Origin: Leptospira ainlahdjerensis
Lineage (GTDB): Bacteria; Spirochaetota; Leptospiria; Leptospirales; Leptospiraceae
NCBI RefSeq assembly: GCF_016919175.1
Contig: NZ_JAFFPU010000048.1
Location: 5,016 to 69,015 of the forward strand
Direction of reading: 5' to 3'
Length of the DNA: 64,000 nucleotides
Below the pieces are notes generated by a model. That model was given only the letters and a program-made list of their open reading frames with translations, made no database searches and was not told the DNA's origin. Positions 42,103 to 53,467 of the stretch are shown piece after piece (within the stretch, counting starts at the first letter, position 1; every line of letters begins with the position of its first letter). The translations under genes were made by a program, and so were the position numbers.

Positions 42103-43959
42103 TCACTTCTTTTTCAAAATCGTAAAGTTCACTCTTCGGTTCTTGCGGCGTCCTTCATCCGAATCGTTTTTATGCAAAGGGACTTCGTCGCCTAAACCGC
42201 GAGTCTGAATTCTTCCCGAAGGAATCGAATGCTTTTTGGAAAGATATTCCGCGACGGCTAACGCGCGTTTTTCGGAAAGAAGAAGATTGTCTTTTTTTTT
42301 GCCCACATTATCCGTATGTCCTTCGATCTGAATTTCGATTTCCGGATTCTCCTTCACGATCTCGGCGAGTCTGTCCAGTTCCGGAAAGGATTCTTGAGCG
42401 ATTTGAAAACTCTTTGTTTCGAAGAATAAGTTATTGATTTGAATCGTTCCTCGTTCTCGGATCGGAGGCAATTGTAGGACGACTTCCACGTTTTCCGGAA
42501 TTTTTTTCTTGGAGCTCAAATTTAGATTTTGGGAAACGGGAAGATATCCTTTCTTTTGAGCGTAAAAGCCGTAATTCTCTCCGAAAGGGAGGACGATCGA
42601 AAAGTTTCCGTTGGAAGGATCGCTTTTTGCGCTTCCAATCTTCTCATGAGACTTTAAGGATTCGTAATGTATATCGGCCGAGAGAGGGTTCCCGTCGGTG
42701 TCTACGACTTTCCCGTTGATGACAACGACCTTATCGGGGCGCATCTCTTTTGGGAGATACGCCATAAACAACTGTCCTTCTTTGCTGATATAAGCCCAGT
42801 CGCTGTTTGCGGGAATCGAAAAGAAATTCACACCTTTTAGATTTTCAGAAACTTCGGTCGGTTTGGTCCATTGGTCCCATCCTTCTCCGATTCTTTTTGT
42901 CATATAAATGGAAAGTCCTTTCTGTCCGTCGCTGGAAAAGTAAAGAGTCCGGTCGTCGCTCGCAAGGAAAGGGGCCATCTCTTCGTGTTCGGAATTAATC
43001 ACTTCCCCCAAATTTATTCCCAGAGGAAAGGTTCCATCGGGCGACATTTTGCTTACATAAAGATCCAGTTTTCCCTTTGCGTCTTTGTGTTGGGAGGAAT
43101 AGATCAAAATTCTTCCCGAAGAAGAAAGTGTAGAGCCGCCGAAAACTTCCTGGCTCGAATCGTTTTTCTTTCTATAAAGATTATAAAAATCAGGAAATTT
43201 TAATATACTCGGTTTCGACCAGGAATCCTTTTCTTTAAAACTTTTATACAAAGGAACTCTTCTTGTGATTTGTCTCGACTTCTCGTCGTATTCGTTTCTG
43301 AGTTCTTCGATTTTTTTTCTGTATTCGTTTGAGTTTTTGGAAGAGCGCGCGGCCGCTTCTCCTTTGGATTCGAATTCTTTACCGAGTTCGTCCAACAATT
43401 CTTTTTCACCAAACGTCCCGAAGACGAATAATTCGTTTCCACCGGGAAGTGCGGAGATCACAGCGGAAGGCATCTCGTTGTTCAGAGGAGAACCCATTTC
43501 TTTCCCGTCTTCCCAAAATCCTCTTTCGTCCAGTTTGGAATACCAGATCTTCTGAGTTCCGGACTTTCCCCGTTTGATATAAGCGGTCCAGAAAAGATGT
43601 TTTCCATCGGGAGAAGCGTTCGGATTGAACGCGAAGATATTATGATTTACATAGTCCGGAATTTTTTTGATCGTCCAAGGTTTGATCTCGCCCGCGTTGA
43701 GAAAGGGATAGATTTCGTATCGAATCGGATTGCAGGTGGAACCCTTCATGTTGCAAAGAATCCGAACGGTTTTGTCGTTGAGTTTGGAAAGTTCGGCTGT
43801 AATTTCGTTCGATTCGATCGGAATGAATGCATTCTCCGTGCTCAATAATTTTCCAAACTGTAGAATCTTTCCCGTAAAGATTTTATCTTCAGCCTGAAGA
43901 CCCGTCAGAAAGGGAAAACTTAGGATCAAAGGAAGAATGGATCGAAGTTTTGAACGCAT
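42103..43959 (-). CDS. OmpA-domain protein with PD40 propeller repeats
   Basis: About 618 residues from ATG 43959 (signal peptide MRSKLRSILPLILSFPFLTG). The middle part carries TolB/PD40-like beta-propeller repeats (ASPDGKHLFWTAY, LASDDRTLYFSSDGQKGLS), then a carboxypeptidase-regulatory-like segment (VNGKVVDTDGNPLSADI). The C-terminal OmpA peptidoglycan-binding domain has IEGHTDNVGKKKDN and LSEKRALAVAEYL. It probably links the outer membrane or periplasmic complexes to peptidoglycan. A TTG at 43986 is a possible earlier start. Confidence 0.85.
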   Translation of the reverse strand: MRSKLRSILPLILSFPFLTGLQAEDKIFTGKILQFGKLLSTENAFIPIESNEITAELSKLNDKTVRILCNMKGSTCNPIRYEIYPFLNAGEIKPWTIKKIPDYVNHNIFAFNPNASPDGKHLFWTAYIKRGKSGTQKIWYSKLDERGFWEDGKEMGSPLNNEMPSAVISALPGGNELFVFGTFGEKELLDELGKEFESKGEAAARSSKNSNEYRKKIEELRNEYDEKSRQITRRVPLYKSFKEKDSWSKPSILKFPDFYNLYRKKNDSSQEVFGGSTLSSSGRILIYSSQHKDAKGKLDLYVSKMSPDGTFPLGINLGEVINSEHEEMAPFLASDDRTLYFSSDGQKGLSIYMTKRIGEGWDQWTKPTEVSENLKGVNFFSIPANSDWAYISKEGQLFMAYLPKEMRPDKVVVINGKVVDTDGNPLSADIHYESLKSHEKIGSAKSDPSNGNFSIVLPFGENYGFYAQKKGYLPVSQNLNLSSKKKIPENVEVVLQLPPIRERGTIQINNLFFETKSFQIAQESFPELDRLAEIVKENPEIEIQIEGHTDNVGKKKDNLLLSEKRALAVAEYLSKKHSIPSGRIQTRGLGDEVPLHKNDSDEGRRKNRRVNFTILKKK

Positions 43960-44031
43960 ACATTCTATTCTTCGGTAGAATTTCAAAACTTCTTAATTCT
44001 CCTTTTTCTTGGCAAAAAACCCTACCTTGAA

Positions 44032-44047
44032 AATCATGGTCATGATT
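44032..44047 (+). promoter_or_regulatory. Palindromic candidate operator before the ABC-F gene
   Basis: AATCATG-GT-CATGATT is a perfect inverted repeat ending 22 nt before ATG 44070, in the intergenic space between the OmpA-like and ABC-F genes. It could bind a regulator of either gene. Inferred from symmetry only. Confidence 0.35.
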
Positions 44048-44057
44048 CTCCCCTAGC

Positions 44058-45704
<1,647 letters not shown>

Positions 45705-45768
45705 AATTTCTTTTAAACTTGTTCTTCTCGATTCAATTTTTGAAATCTAAGAATCGGGAACAAAACGG

Positions 45769-45803
45769 AGCCTATTTCGAAACGTCGGAATAGGCTTTTT
45801 TTA
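45769..45803 (+). terminator. Rho-independent terminator of the ABC-F gene
   Basis: A 12-bp stem (AGCCTATTTCGA with TCGGAATAGGCT, one wobble pair) closes an AACG loop and is followed by seven Ts. Textbook terminator. Confidence 0.92.
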
Positions 45804-45899
45804 TTCTTCTAAATTCGAATTCGTTTTCAATAAGTCCGTCTTAACGTCCTTCGCAGTTGTATACTTATAAGTATTAATGCGACATGGAATCCGTTCAAT

Positions 45900-46142
45900 C
45901 TCATTTATAAATACAGTCGCTTTCAATTGGAAATTAATTTACGATTCGTTAAAGATAAAAAGGAAAGAAAAATTCTCAAGAATTCGTTGATAGAAGCTTA
46001 TTCGAAACAGACGTCCTTTCTTTTTATATGATTAAACTCATTTATAAATGCAGTCGCTTTTGTAGGAAATTTTATCTACAATTCTAAAAAGATAAAAGGA
46101 AAAGATGATCTTAAAAAATCCGTTGGTATGAGTTTACTCGAA
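45900..46142 (+). repeat. Two diverged direct repeats upstream of the cyclase gene
   Basis: CTCATTTATAAATACAGTCGC (45900 on) recurs as CTCATTTATAAATGCAGTCGC (46032 on), each followed by similar AT-rich sequence and ending GTTGATAGAAGCTTATTCG versus GTTGGTATGAGTTTACTCG. The period is about 132 bp. The putative start of the cyclase gene lies in the second unit. Confidence 0.7.
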
Positions 46143-48440
46143 CCCGCTCTCCTAGACTTTTTATCGGATTTGCTAAAAAATTGGAATAAGAATGAAATCA
46201 TGAACTCGAATCAACTGATCTTAAATGAAAACGCAGAACGTCCCGATTTTTTATCTTCGAAAACGGAATCAAACGAACGGAGAATCTATCCTTTTTCATC
46301 GAAACTAGTCTTTAAATTTTTACTTTCTTTTTTTACTTTAACTATCTTAACGATTTCGTCTTCCGCCTTAGATGCACAAGTACAACTCGGAACGTTGAGG
46401 ATGAATCATCCGTCTCAAGATTATTCGATGAACGGCCGTTGGTATTTTCAGCCTTTAGACAACGCCGTATATTCCAAACCGGACTATTTCCACACGCACT
46501 GGAATTTTTTTGAGGTAGCGAGTAGCTGGCATTTGGAGGGATATCATTACGACGGCGTGGGTTGGTTTCGGATGAGTTTTCTTCTCTCGCCGGAATACGA
46601 AGGTAAGAATCTCGCGGTGATGATTCCTTATATCGAAAACGCACATGAATTTTTTCTCAACGGACATCTGATCGGAAAAAAGGGGGAGATCGCGGAAAGC
46701 GGCGATCTTCTCGTATCCGATACGAGAAACGACGTTTATACGATCGATTCCTCTCTAGTAAAGATAGGAGTTCCGAACGTAATCTCGGTAAGAATCAGAA
46801 GCGCCGGAGGTTTAGGGGGTTTTGCGTTGACCGATTTTTATATCGGCTTGGAGCAGAATATTCGAAAAAGATTCAATCTCCATTTGATTTGGGCCTCGAT
46901 TCTATTCGGACTTTTTACGTTTAGCGGCCTTTATCATATCCTCTTTTATTCCGTAAGAAAGACCGAAAAACATTATCTCTATTTCGGAATTCTTTGTCTG
47001 CTCGCAGGAATACAAACGTTAGGATACAGGACGATTACTTATTGGTTTTATAACGATGCGTGGTTAAATCAATTTTTGAACGGAACGGGCATCATTCTTT
47101 TTTCCGCTTTTATGATTCTGTTCTTTCATAATTTTTTTAGATCCGACCTTTCGATTCTTTCCAAAATTTTTATCACTTTTACGTCCTTAATCTACGTTTG
47201 TTTTATTCTTTCTTATATTCCTATCCTTTCCGGGGAAAGCGAATATTCTTTCATAGGATTTTTCTGGAGAAAGATATTACCGCTTTCCATCGTTAATATC
47301 TTTTTTTCCCTCTTATACGGCTTTTATCAAACGATTCGAAATCTAAATAAGAATCGATATGAAAGCAAGGTTATGCTTGCGGGCTTTTTTGTCCTTCTTC
47401 TCAGTCTGCTTCACGGTTTCTTTTCCTATATGGGTTATATAAATCAGAATTCGTTTATGGAATTCGGATTTTTGTTATTTATTTTCTCCATCGCGTTTTC
47501 TCTTTCGATCGGATTTTCGCAGATTCATTCAAAAACCGAAACTCTGAACGAACAATTGTATAATAAGAATGAAGAATTAACAAAACTTTATACCTCTTAC
47601 GCTCGTTTTGTCCCGAAGGAATTCTTACATAATCTAGGAAAACATTCCATACTAGAAGTGAGCCTAGGCGATCAGATAGAAAAGGAAATGTCCGTTATGT
47701 TCTCCGACATACGCTCGTTTACTGAACTTTCCGAAAAAATGACTCCGGAAGAAAACTTCAACTTTCTAAATTCTTATTTGAAAAGAATGAACCCGATCAT
47801 TCAGTCTCATTCCGGTTATATCGATAAATATCTCGGGGACGGAATTATGGCCTTGTTTCAGGAAAGTCCAGAAAACGCAGTGGATGCGGCGATTGAAATG
47901 CAGAATTATCTGATTACCTATAACGAACATCGTGTTAAATCCAATTACAGACCAATCACGATCGGAATCGGGATCCATTACGGAAAGATGATGTTGGGTA
48001 CGATCGGGAGCGACGAAAGAATGGAAGGAACTGTCATTTCCGATGCGGTCAACGTTTCTTCTAGAATCGAAGGTTTAACCAAAATGTACGGTTCTAAGAT
48101 CATCATCAGCGAACAAACGATGTACAGACTGCCGGACCCTGATAAATACAATTATCGTTTGTTGGATACGATCACCGTAAAAGGAAAAAGCGATCATCTT
48201 TGTGTTTATGAAATCATCGACGGCACGGAAGCGAGTGTTTTAGAATTGAAATTATATACGAAACCGATCTTTGAAAAAGCCGTATTGGAATACATGAAAC
48301 AAAACTATCAGAGTTGTATCGACTATATGAAAAAAGTACAGGAGATCAATTTAAATGATAGAGCCACTCACTTATATATTCTTAGATGTGAACAGGCAAT
48401 GGATCAAGGAGCGCGGCATGTTTGGAACAACGCCGTATAA
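46128..48440 (+). CDS. Membrane adenylate/guanylate cyclase with 7TM-DISM-type sensor
   Basis: A 770-residue protein. After an N-terminal hydrophobic segment (about 58-85) comes an extracellular jelly-roll/7TMR-DISMED2-like domain (GWFRMSFLLSPEYEG, HEFFLNGHLIG), then about seven helices (about 245-460), a short coiled coil and a class III cyclase domain (VMFSDIRSFTELSEKM, DKYLGDGIMALF, with the two metal Asp residues). It makes cAMP or cGMP in response to an outside ligand. The specificity residues cannot be checked reliably. Start uncertain: ATG 46128 or ATG 46200. Confidence 0.85.
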   Translation: MSLLEPALLDFLSDLLKNWNKNEIMNSNQLILNENAERPDFLSSKTESNERRIYPFSSKLVFKFLLSFFTLTILTISSSALDAQVQLGTLRMNHPSQDYSMNGRWYFQPLDNAVYSKPDYFHTHWNFFEVASSWHLEGYHYDGVGWFRMSFLLSPEYEGKNLAVMIPYIENAHEFFLNGHLIGKKGEIAESGDLLVSDTRNDVYTIDSSLVKIGVPNVISVRIRSAGGLGGFALTDFYIGLEQNIRKRFNLHLIWASILFGLFTFSGLYHILFYSVRKTEKHYLYFGILCLLAGIQTLGYRTITYWFYNDAWLNQFLNGTGIILFSAFMILFFHNFFRSDLSILSKIFITFTSLIYVCFILSYIPILSGESEYSFIGFFWRKILPLSIVNIFFSLLYGFYQTIRNLNKNRYESKVMLAGFFVLLLSLLHGFFSYMGYINQNSFMEFGFLLFIFSIAFSLSIGFSQIHSKTETLNEQLYNKNEELTKLYTSYARFVPKEFLHNLGKHSILEVSLGDQIEKEMSVMFSDIRSFTELSEKMTPEENFNFLNSYLKRMNPIIQSHSGYIDKYLGDGIMALFQESPENAVDAAIEMQNYLITYNEHRVKSNYRPITIGIGIHYGKMMLGTIGSDERMEGTVISDAVNVSSRIEGLTKMYGSKIIISEQTMYRLPDPDKYNYRLLDTITVKGKSDHLCVYEIIDGTEASVLELKLYTKPIFEKAVLEYMKQNYQSCIDYMKKVQEINLNDRATHLYILRCEQAMDQGARHVWNNAV

Positions 48441-48753
48441 GGATTCTGCTCATTTTTAAAAAACTTGTAATTTCGAAACTCGGAACTACAATTCAAGAAT
48501 TTTTATTTTTATGATTCCATAGATGGATCTATTTACTTTATAAATCGATTTGAATTTTTACACTTCTTTCTTTGTCTGGAATGAAAATTGATTTCTTTTC
48601 TATGGATGGAGAGATCGACTTTTTTTTATTGAAATTTTTCTTTTCTAAACTTCAAAAAAAAATCAAAAAACAGAATGTTCTTAAGCCGCTCTGGAACCGT
48701 ATTATACAGGAAGAAAAAATATTCTTACCCGAATTTATTTTTTGGAGCAATCT
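48441..48753. other. 313-bp gap with no recognised feature
   Basis: AT-rich sequence between the cyclase stop and the coiled-coil pseudogene. Short frames are present but lack ribosome binding sites and protein-like composition. Nothing can be supported here. Confidence 0.6.
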
Positions 48754-49114
48754 ATGTATATGTCAGCAATGGTTCCAAAGGTTCCAAACGATCGGGTGAA
48801 GTTTTAGGTCGGGAAGATACGGTGGAATTTGTGGATTTCCTAAACCATTCCTTTGGAGAAATTCAAACGAATACGATCGAAATTGCTACCGATCGATTTG
48901 AGCGTCGTCTCACGGTGGAAACAAATCATATTCGTTTGGAAATATCAGGTCTTCGATCCGAGTTTTGGGACTCAGAGCGGATTTTACCGACCGTCGCTCG
49001 GAGATGAAATTGGGAATTGCGGAGATTCACAAGATGATCGCGACGCGGACCAGGCGGATCCTTGGAGCGGTTGTCGGATTGACCGGACTATTTTCGATTA
49101 TCGTAAAATTCTAA
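48754..49114 (+). pseudogene. Frameshifted coiled-coil membrane-anchored protein
   Basis: A good ribosome binding site (GGAGC) and ATG at 48754 open MYMSAMVPKVPNDRVKF and then a stop. A +1 shift continues as GREDTVEFVDFLNHSFGEIQ and FERRLTVETNHIRLEISGLR. A second shift near 48976 gives DFTDRRSEMKLGIAEIHKMI and a last hydrophobic helix GAVVGLTGLFSIIVKF before TAA at 49112-49114. Together these make a plausible ~115-residue coiled-coil protein with a C-terminal anchor, broken by at least two frameshifts. Family assignment (DUF1640-like) is tentative. Confidence 0.75.
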
Positions 49115-49713
49115 TTCGATCCGTTCTGACCGGTTTTTAAAAAAGAAAGGAGCCCGTTTAGGGCTTCTTTTCTATGCGAGACCTGATTTTTTTCTGAATC
49201 GGAAATCTGAGAAAAAGGTTTTTGAAACAGAGGAAAGATAAAAACGGGATCATATCCGAATCCGTATTTTCCGATCGTGTCGTATTCTTCCGCAATCGTT
49301 CCTTCACACTTTCCTTCAAAGGTTCTTTCCGTTTTTTCGTCCACGAACGCGATGACACATTCGTAGTTCGCCTTCCGATTCGGGTTTCCTTTCAATCTTT
49401 CCAAAAGGAGAAGCGCTCTCCCTTTATCATCCAATCCTTCGCCTCCAAATCTTGCGGAGTAAACTCCAGGCGCGCCGTCGAGCGCGGCGACACAAATTCC
49501 GGAATCATCGGCGATGGAAGGAAGTTGGGTAAGTCGAAATAATTCCCTGGCTTTGAGAAGGGCGTTTTCGGAAAAGGTGGAACCGGTTTCCTCCACGTTG
49601 AAAGAAACGTTCAAATCCTTGGGTGTGAGAATCTGAACGCCCAACTCTCCAAGAATCGAACCGACTTCCTTTACTTTATGCGAGTTGTTTGTGGCGAGAG
49701 CGAGTTGCTTCAA
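49111..49713 (-). CDS. rdgB: RdgB/HAM1 non-canonical purine NTP pyrophosphatase
   Basis: A 200-residue Ham1-family enzyme that hydrolyses dITP, ITP and XTP to monophosphates and so keeps deaminated purines out of DNA and RNA. Signatures: LALATNNSHKVKEV at the N-terminus, SIADDSGICVAALDGAPGVY, and GYGFGYDPVF-like KYGFGYDPVF. Length is typical. It begins 8 nt after the STAS gene ends on the same strand and overlaps the pseudogene end by 4 nt. Confidence 0.93.
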   Translation of the reverse strand: MKQLALATNNSHKVKEVGSILGELGVQILTPKDLNVSFNVEETGSTFSENALLKARELFRLTQLPSIADDSGICVAALDGAPGVYSARFGGEGLDDKGRALLLLERLKGNPNRKANYECVIAFVDEKTERTFEGKCEGTIAEEYDTIGKYGFGYDPVFIFPLFQKPFSQISDSEKNQVSHRKEALNGLLSFLKTGQNGSN

Positions 49714-49721
49714 AGAACGAA

Positions 49722-50062
<341 letters not shown>

Positions 50063-50066
50063 GTGT

Positions 50067-50127
50067 CCCGTTACTTCTGTGGCTGTTTGATTTCGCTTTT
50101 TCAACTAAAAAACAGAACCGGAACGGG
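50067..50127 (-). promoter_or_regulatory. Candidate 5'-leader hairpin of the STAS gene
   Basis: CCCGTT/AACGGG and TTCTGT/ACAGAA pair in a two-step stem around a 31-nt loop. On the minus strand the 3' arm ends 6 nt before the ATG and includes the only Shine-Dalgarno-like bases (CGGGA). It could limit translation; not proven. Confidence 0.3.
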
Positions 50128-50407
50128 ATTTTTGACGCGTTTTTTTACAATTCCACCGATTTCTATGTCACTTGAAGAAGAATCGGCCCTTTCCCACTTC
50201 CACTGGTTCGTTCTTTTCATTTTTTTAATCGCATTCTCCATCCGACCCCGTAACCTCCGGAGAATCTAAAAAACTTCCCGGTCTTTTGAAAGAATCGAAT
50301 CCGAATTTTTCGAAAGTTCAAAGAACGTCCTTTCAAAATAAAAAGAGAAGAATTTCTCGAAATCTATGATTCTATCCTCGGGACAATTCAGTCGGTCGGA
50401 GTAAAGG

Positions 50408-51517
50408 ATGTTAAAGAAGATCGGATTTATAACAGTTGGAATTTTATTCTTACTTGTTTTGTTATTTTGGGTTGGGCAAGGGCCCAGGGTTGCGATTCCG
50501 AAAGATACACAACCGGGAGCGGAGTTCGTCTTTCCAGATGAAGAAAATACCACTCGAGAAACGCTCGAGCTTTTGATTTCTTCTTTGAAAGAAAAATATC
50601 CACAAGGTTCGGAAGCGAAAAGAGACGCTCATCCGTTCGCCCACGGTTGTGTAAAAGGTGCTTTTTCCGTTTCCTCGGCAATTCCGGAAGAATTCAAAGT
50701 TGGTATATTCAATTCTTCTAAAACGTATCCGGTTTGGATCCGATTCTCGAACGGTTCGATCACGAAGAAGCCGGACTTTGAAGGAGACATTCGCGGAATG
50801 GGAATCAAATTGATGGGAGTGGAAGGGCCTAAACTGGCCGAAGATGAAAAAAGGACACAAGACTTTCTTTTGATCAATCACCCGGTGCTTCCCGCCGGAG
50901 CCCCCGATGAATATCTTTCCTTGTTCAAAGCCGCGTTCGCCAAAAAACCGATGTCTTATTTTTTCGGAGGTTTGCCTTGGAATTGGAAGCTCACGGCCCT
51001 GAAAGAATCGGTTTCGATCCGAGGAAAAAAGATTCCGGACGTTTTGGAAATTCGTTATTGGAGTACAACTCCCTATCGGTTGGGAAAAGAATCGGTCGCG
51101 GTAAAATATTCCGCGAAACCGTGTGAAATCAAGGAACTCAAAGCGCCGGATTCTCCCGCCGAAAATTATCTTCGGCAAACGATGATTTCTCATTTAAAAG
51201 AGAAGTCCGCTTGTTTCGAATTTATGATTCAAAAACAAGGAGATCCGATTTCAATGCCGGTGGAAGATCCCGCGGTTCACTGGAACGAAACCGATTCTCC
51301 TTTTGTTTCTGTCGCCAAAATCGAAATTCCGATTCAAGAATTTGCCACAGTCGAACAGGATCGATTCTGCGAAAATCTTTCCCTAAATCCTTGGCACAGT
51401 TTACGGGAACATCGTCCGTTAGGCGGAATCAATCGTGTGAGAAAACTCGCCTATGAAACGATCTCGAAATACAGAAGAGATCAAAACGGAGTGACACCGA
51501 TCGAGCCTACGAAGTGA
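50408..51517 (+). CDS. Small catalase-family haem protein
   Basis: A 369-residue protein with an N-terminal hydrophobic segment (about 4-20) that could anchor it or direct export. The catalase core is short: distal KRDAHPFAHGCVKGAFSV, WIRFSNGSI, DIRGMGIKLMG, and DFLLINHPVLPAG; the proximal region is HRPLGGINRVRKLAYETISKYR, where the RxxxY pattern gives the haem-ligand tyrosine. It resembles the catalase-like y4iL/SrpA branch, which may act as a peroxidase or peroxygenase instead of a true catalase. It stands in a plus-strand group with a secreted unknown. Confidence 0.85.
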   Translation: MLKKIGFITVGILFLLVLLFWVGQGPRVAIPKDTQPGAEFVFPDEENTTRETLELLISSLKEKYPQGSEAKRDAHPFAHGCVKGAFSVSSAIPEEFKVGIFNSSKTYPVWIRFSNGSITKKPDFEGDIRGMGIKLMGVEGPKLAEDEKRTQDFLLINHPVLPAGAPDEYLSLFKAAFAKKPMSYFFGGLPWNWKLTALKESVSIRGKKIPDVLEIRYWSTTPYRLGKESVAVKYSAKPCEIKELKAPDSPAENYLRQTMISHLKEKSACFEFMIQKQGDPISMPVEDPAVHWNETDSPFVSVAKIEIPIQEFATVEQDRFCENLSLNPWHSLREHRPLGGINRVRKLAYETISKYRRDQNGVTPIEPTK

Positions 51518-51544
51518 TTTTATTCGAGGGAGTTTAAAAATTCT

Positions 51545-52429
51545 ATGAAAACACGATCTTATCGAACTCTTACTTTTGTTAACTCTTTGATTTTTAAGAA
51601 TGAAGTTCGGTTTCACAAAACGATTCTTTTTTTATCCGTCTTCTTTCTGACCGGTTCTTTGTTTTCTCAGACCCAGGGAGGTTATTACAATCTGGTTTAT
51701 TCTAAGATGGGCGTAATCGGTTCGATCGAGTTCAACGGAATGCCGATTGTTTCAGAATCCCAAACGGACGACGTAAGCGGACAGATCGATCTGAACGTCT
51801 GGATTCTTCCCGGTGTGAATAAAATCAAAGTCAAAGGTCTGAAAAAAAGGAAGGAAGACGAGATGGGTCCTCGTATCAAGGCGGTTCTTTATCTGGGTCA
51901 AAAGGGACAATTCCCGGATGAAGGCCAAAAGATCGCGGGTTACGAATGGGAGGAAGGAAAAGAAACAGAAGTAAAACTTCCTTTGGAAGAAGAGATCAGC
52001 TTTACTCCTGCGGAAATTCCCCCTTCCGAACTCTGGAAGATCGCCGAAGAAATTCAGCTGAATGCGGAAGATAAGGTTAAAATCCAAAAACTCATTACAG
52101 ATCTTTACAACGGCTTTCAAAAAAAAGATGAAAAGAAACTTCTTCAGCTGATGGAGTTCCGAACCAAGGAATTCGCAAGGGCGAGATACTATCCTCTTGA
52201 TGACGAGGTAAAGGATCTTAAAAAAGGAGTTCGAAGTATTTTGAAAAGTGTCGGGGGGAAACTCGATAAGCTGGAACTTGGCGATCTTCAATATCAGTTG
52301 ATCGGCGATAAAAAAGTTGTTTCCATACTTACAAAGGCGGGAAAGAATCCGATCGAAAGTAAGAAGATCGGATTTTCCGTACCGATCTTCTTGTCAAAAA
52401 TTCAGGGAGAATGGGTGATTTCACGTTAG
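51545..52429 (+). CDS. Secreted protein of unknown function
   Basis: A 294-residue protein. With ATG 51545 the signal peptide starts late (hydrophobic part about 26-40, cleavage near FSQTQ), so a TTG at 51587 may be the true start. The mature part has a beta-rich domain (GYYNLVYSKMGVIGSIEFNG) followed by a helical stretch and a lysine-rich C-terminal domain (DKVKIQKLITDLYNGFQKKD). No motif recognised. It lies 27 nt after the catalase-like gene. Confidence 0.65.
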   Translation: MKTRSYRTLTFVNSLIFKNEVRFHKTILFLSVFFLTGSLFSQTQGGYYNLVYSKMGVIGSIEFNGMPIVSESQTDDVSGQIDLNVWILPGVNKIKVKGLKKRKEDEMGPRIKAVLYLGQKGQFPDEGQKIAGYEWEEGKETEVKLPLEEEISFTPAEIPPSELWKIAEEIQLNAEDKVKIQKLITDLYNGFQKKDEKKLLQLMEFRTKEFARARYYPLDDEVKDLKKGVRSILKSVGGKLDKLELGDLQYQLIGDKKVVSILTKAGKNPIESKKIGFSVPIFLSKIQGEWVISR

Positions 52430-52471
52430 TAAAACGATCCTTCGCGATTTCAAAATTAGAATTGTGTAAAT

Positions 52472-52514
52472 GATTTAGATCTTTCAGTCTGGCGGACGAT
52501 GAAAGATCTAAATC
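52472..52514 (+). promoter_or_regulatory. 15-bp perfect hairpin enclosing RBS and start codon
   Basis: GATTTAGATCTTTCA (52472-52486) pairs perfectly with TGAAAGATCTAAATC (52500-52514). The 13-nt loop holds the Shine-Dalgarno-like GGCGG and the A of the ATG at 52499; the TG of the start is in the stem. This should strongly reduce translation unless the structure is opened. Mechanism unknown. Confidence 0.65.
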
Positions 52515-53467
52515 GAAAGCAGTTTCTAAAATCATTTTTCCACTTATTTCTAAGCGGTCTCAGCTTGGATCTTCTTTCTAAGGATAAGAACGGAAATTTT
52601 CTTTCTTTGGATGAAAATTCCAATTTCAAAAAAGTCTATTTGGATCCGAAACTTAGGGATGATTTTTTTCTATTTCTCAAAAACGTATATCATCTTTATC
52701 CGGAAGAACATTTTCATAAACTTATATTCGAACTTTCTAAATCGAAACGAAACGATCGTGAAATCTACGATGCGATTCTCGCCGAAATTCCTCAGATCAA
52801 ACCGTTTGCCGGAATTCTGACTTACGCTCTTCCGGCTCTCAAAAAACAAAAGCTAGAAATTTCGAAAGAGGTGGTTGAAATTCTCGGTGAAGGAAGCCGT
52901 TATCACGGTTATCTTGAAATCGGAACCACGGGAAGATACGTAAAAGGTCTCAAAAAGAAAATTCAGATCGAAGGAGAGGTTTTTATTCTGAACGATCAAG
53001 AACCCAAGTTCAATCCCGAAGATTTGGTGGAAAGGGGACAAATTTCGAAGGCGGGAAAATTCGTTTCTTTGGGAGACTACGATCCGATTCCGGTAAACTC
53101 AATTGGAAACGAAAGTTTGGATTTGGTCACGAATTTTATCGGATTTCATCATTCTCCGTCCCATCGTTTGGACGGATTTATCGAGTCGATTGCTCGCGTC
53201 CTGAAACCCGGCGGAAAACTCGTATTGAGGGATCACGACGTAAATTCCAAGGAACTGAAATCTATCGTCTCTTTGGCTCACGATGTGTATAACGCAGGTT
53301 TGGAAATACCTTGGAAAGAAACTTCGACTCAGATTCGAAATTTCACTTCCGTCGCCGAGATCGAAGAACGATGTAGTCGATTCGGTTTGAAACCTTTGAG
53401 CAAATATATTTTGCAGAAAGGAGATCCTACTAAAAATACTCTGATGGCTTTTGTGAGACTCGCATGA
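52499..53467 (+). CDS. Class I methyltransferase with a Tat-like leader
   Basis: A 322-residue protein. The leader NRKQFLKSFFHLFLSGLSLD resembles a twin-arginine signal with RK instead of RR. The C-terminal half is a SAM-dependent methyltransferase: YLEIGTTGRYVKGL as motif I, DLVTNFIGFHHSP, and the late LKPGGKLVLRDHDVN. The N-terminal third is helical without known domain. The stop overlaps the FAD-oxidase start by ATGA, so the two are coupled. Substrate unknown; an exported methyltransferase would be unusual, so the signal may be a membrane anchor instead. Confidence 0.75.
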   Translation: MKDLNRKQFLKSFFHLFLSGLSLDLLSKDKNGNFLSLDENSNFKKVYLDPKLRDDFFLFLKNVYHLYPEEHFHKLIFELSKSKRNDREIYDAILAEIPQIKPFAGILTYALPALKKQKLEISKEVVEILGEGSRYHGYLEIGTTGRYVKGLKKKIQIEGEVFILNDQEPKFNPEDLVERGQISKAGKFVSLGDYDPIPVNSIGNESLDLVTNFIGFHHSPSHRLDGFIESIARVLKPGGKLVLRDHDVNSKELKSIVSLAHDVYNAGLEIPWKETSTQIRNFTSVAEIEERCSRFGLKPLSKYILQKGDPTKNTLMAFVRLA

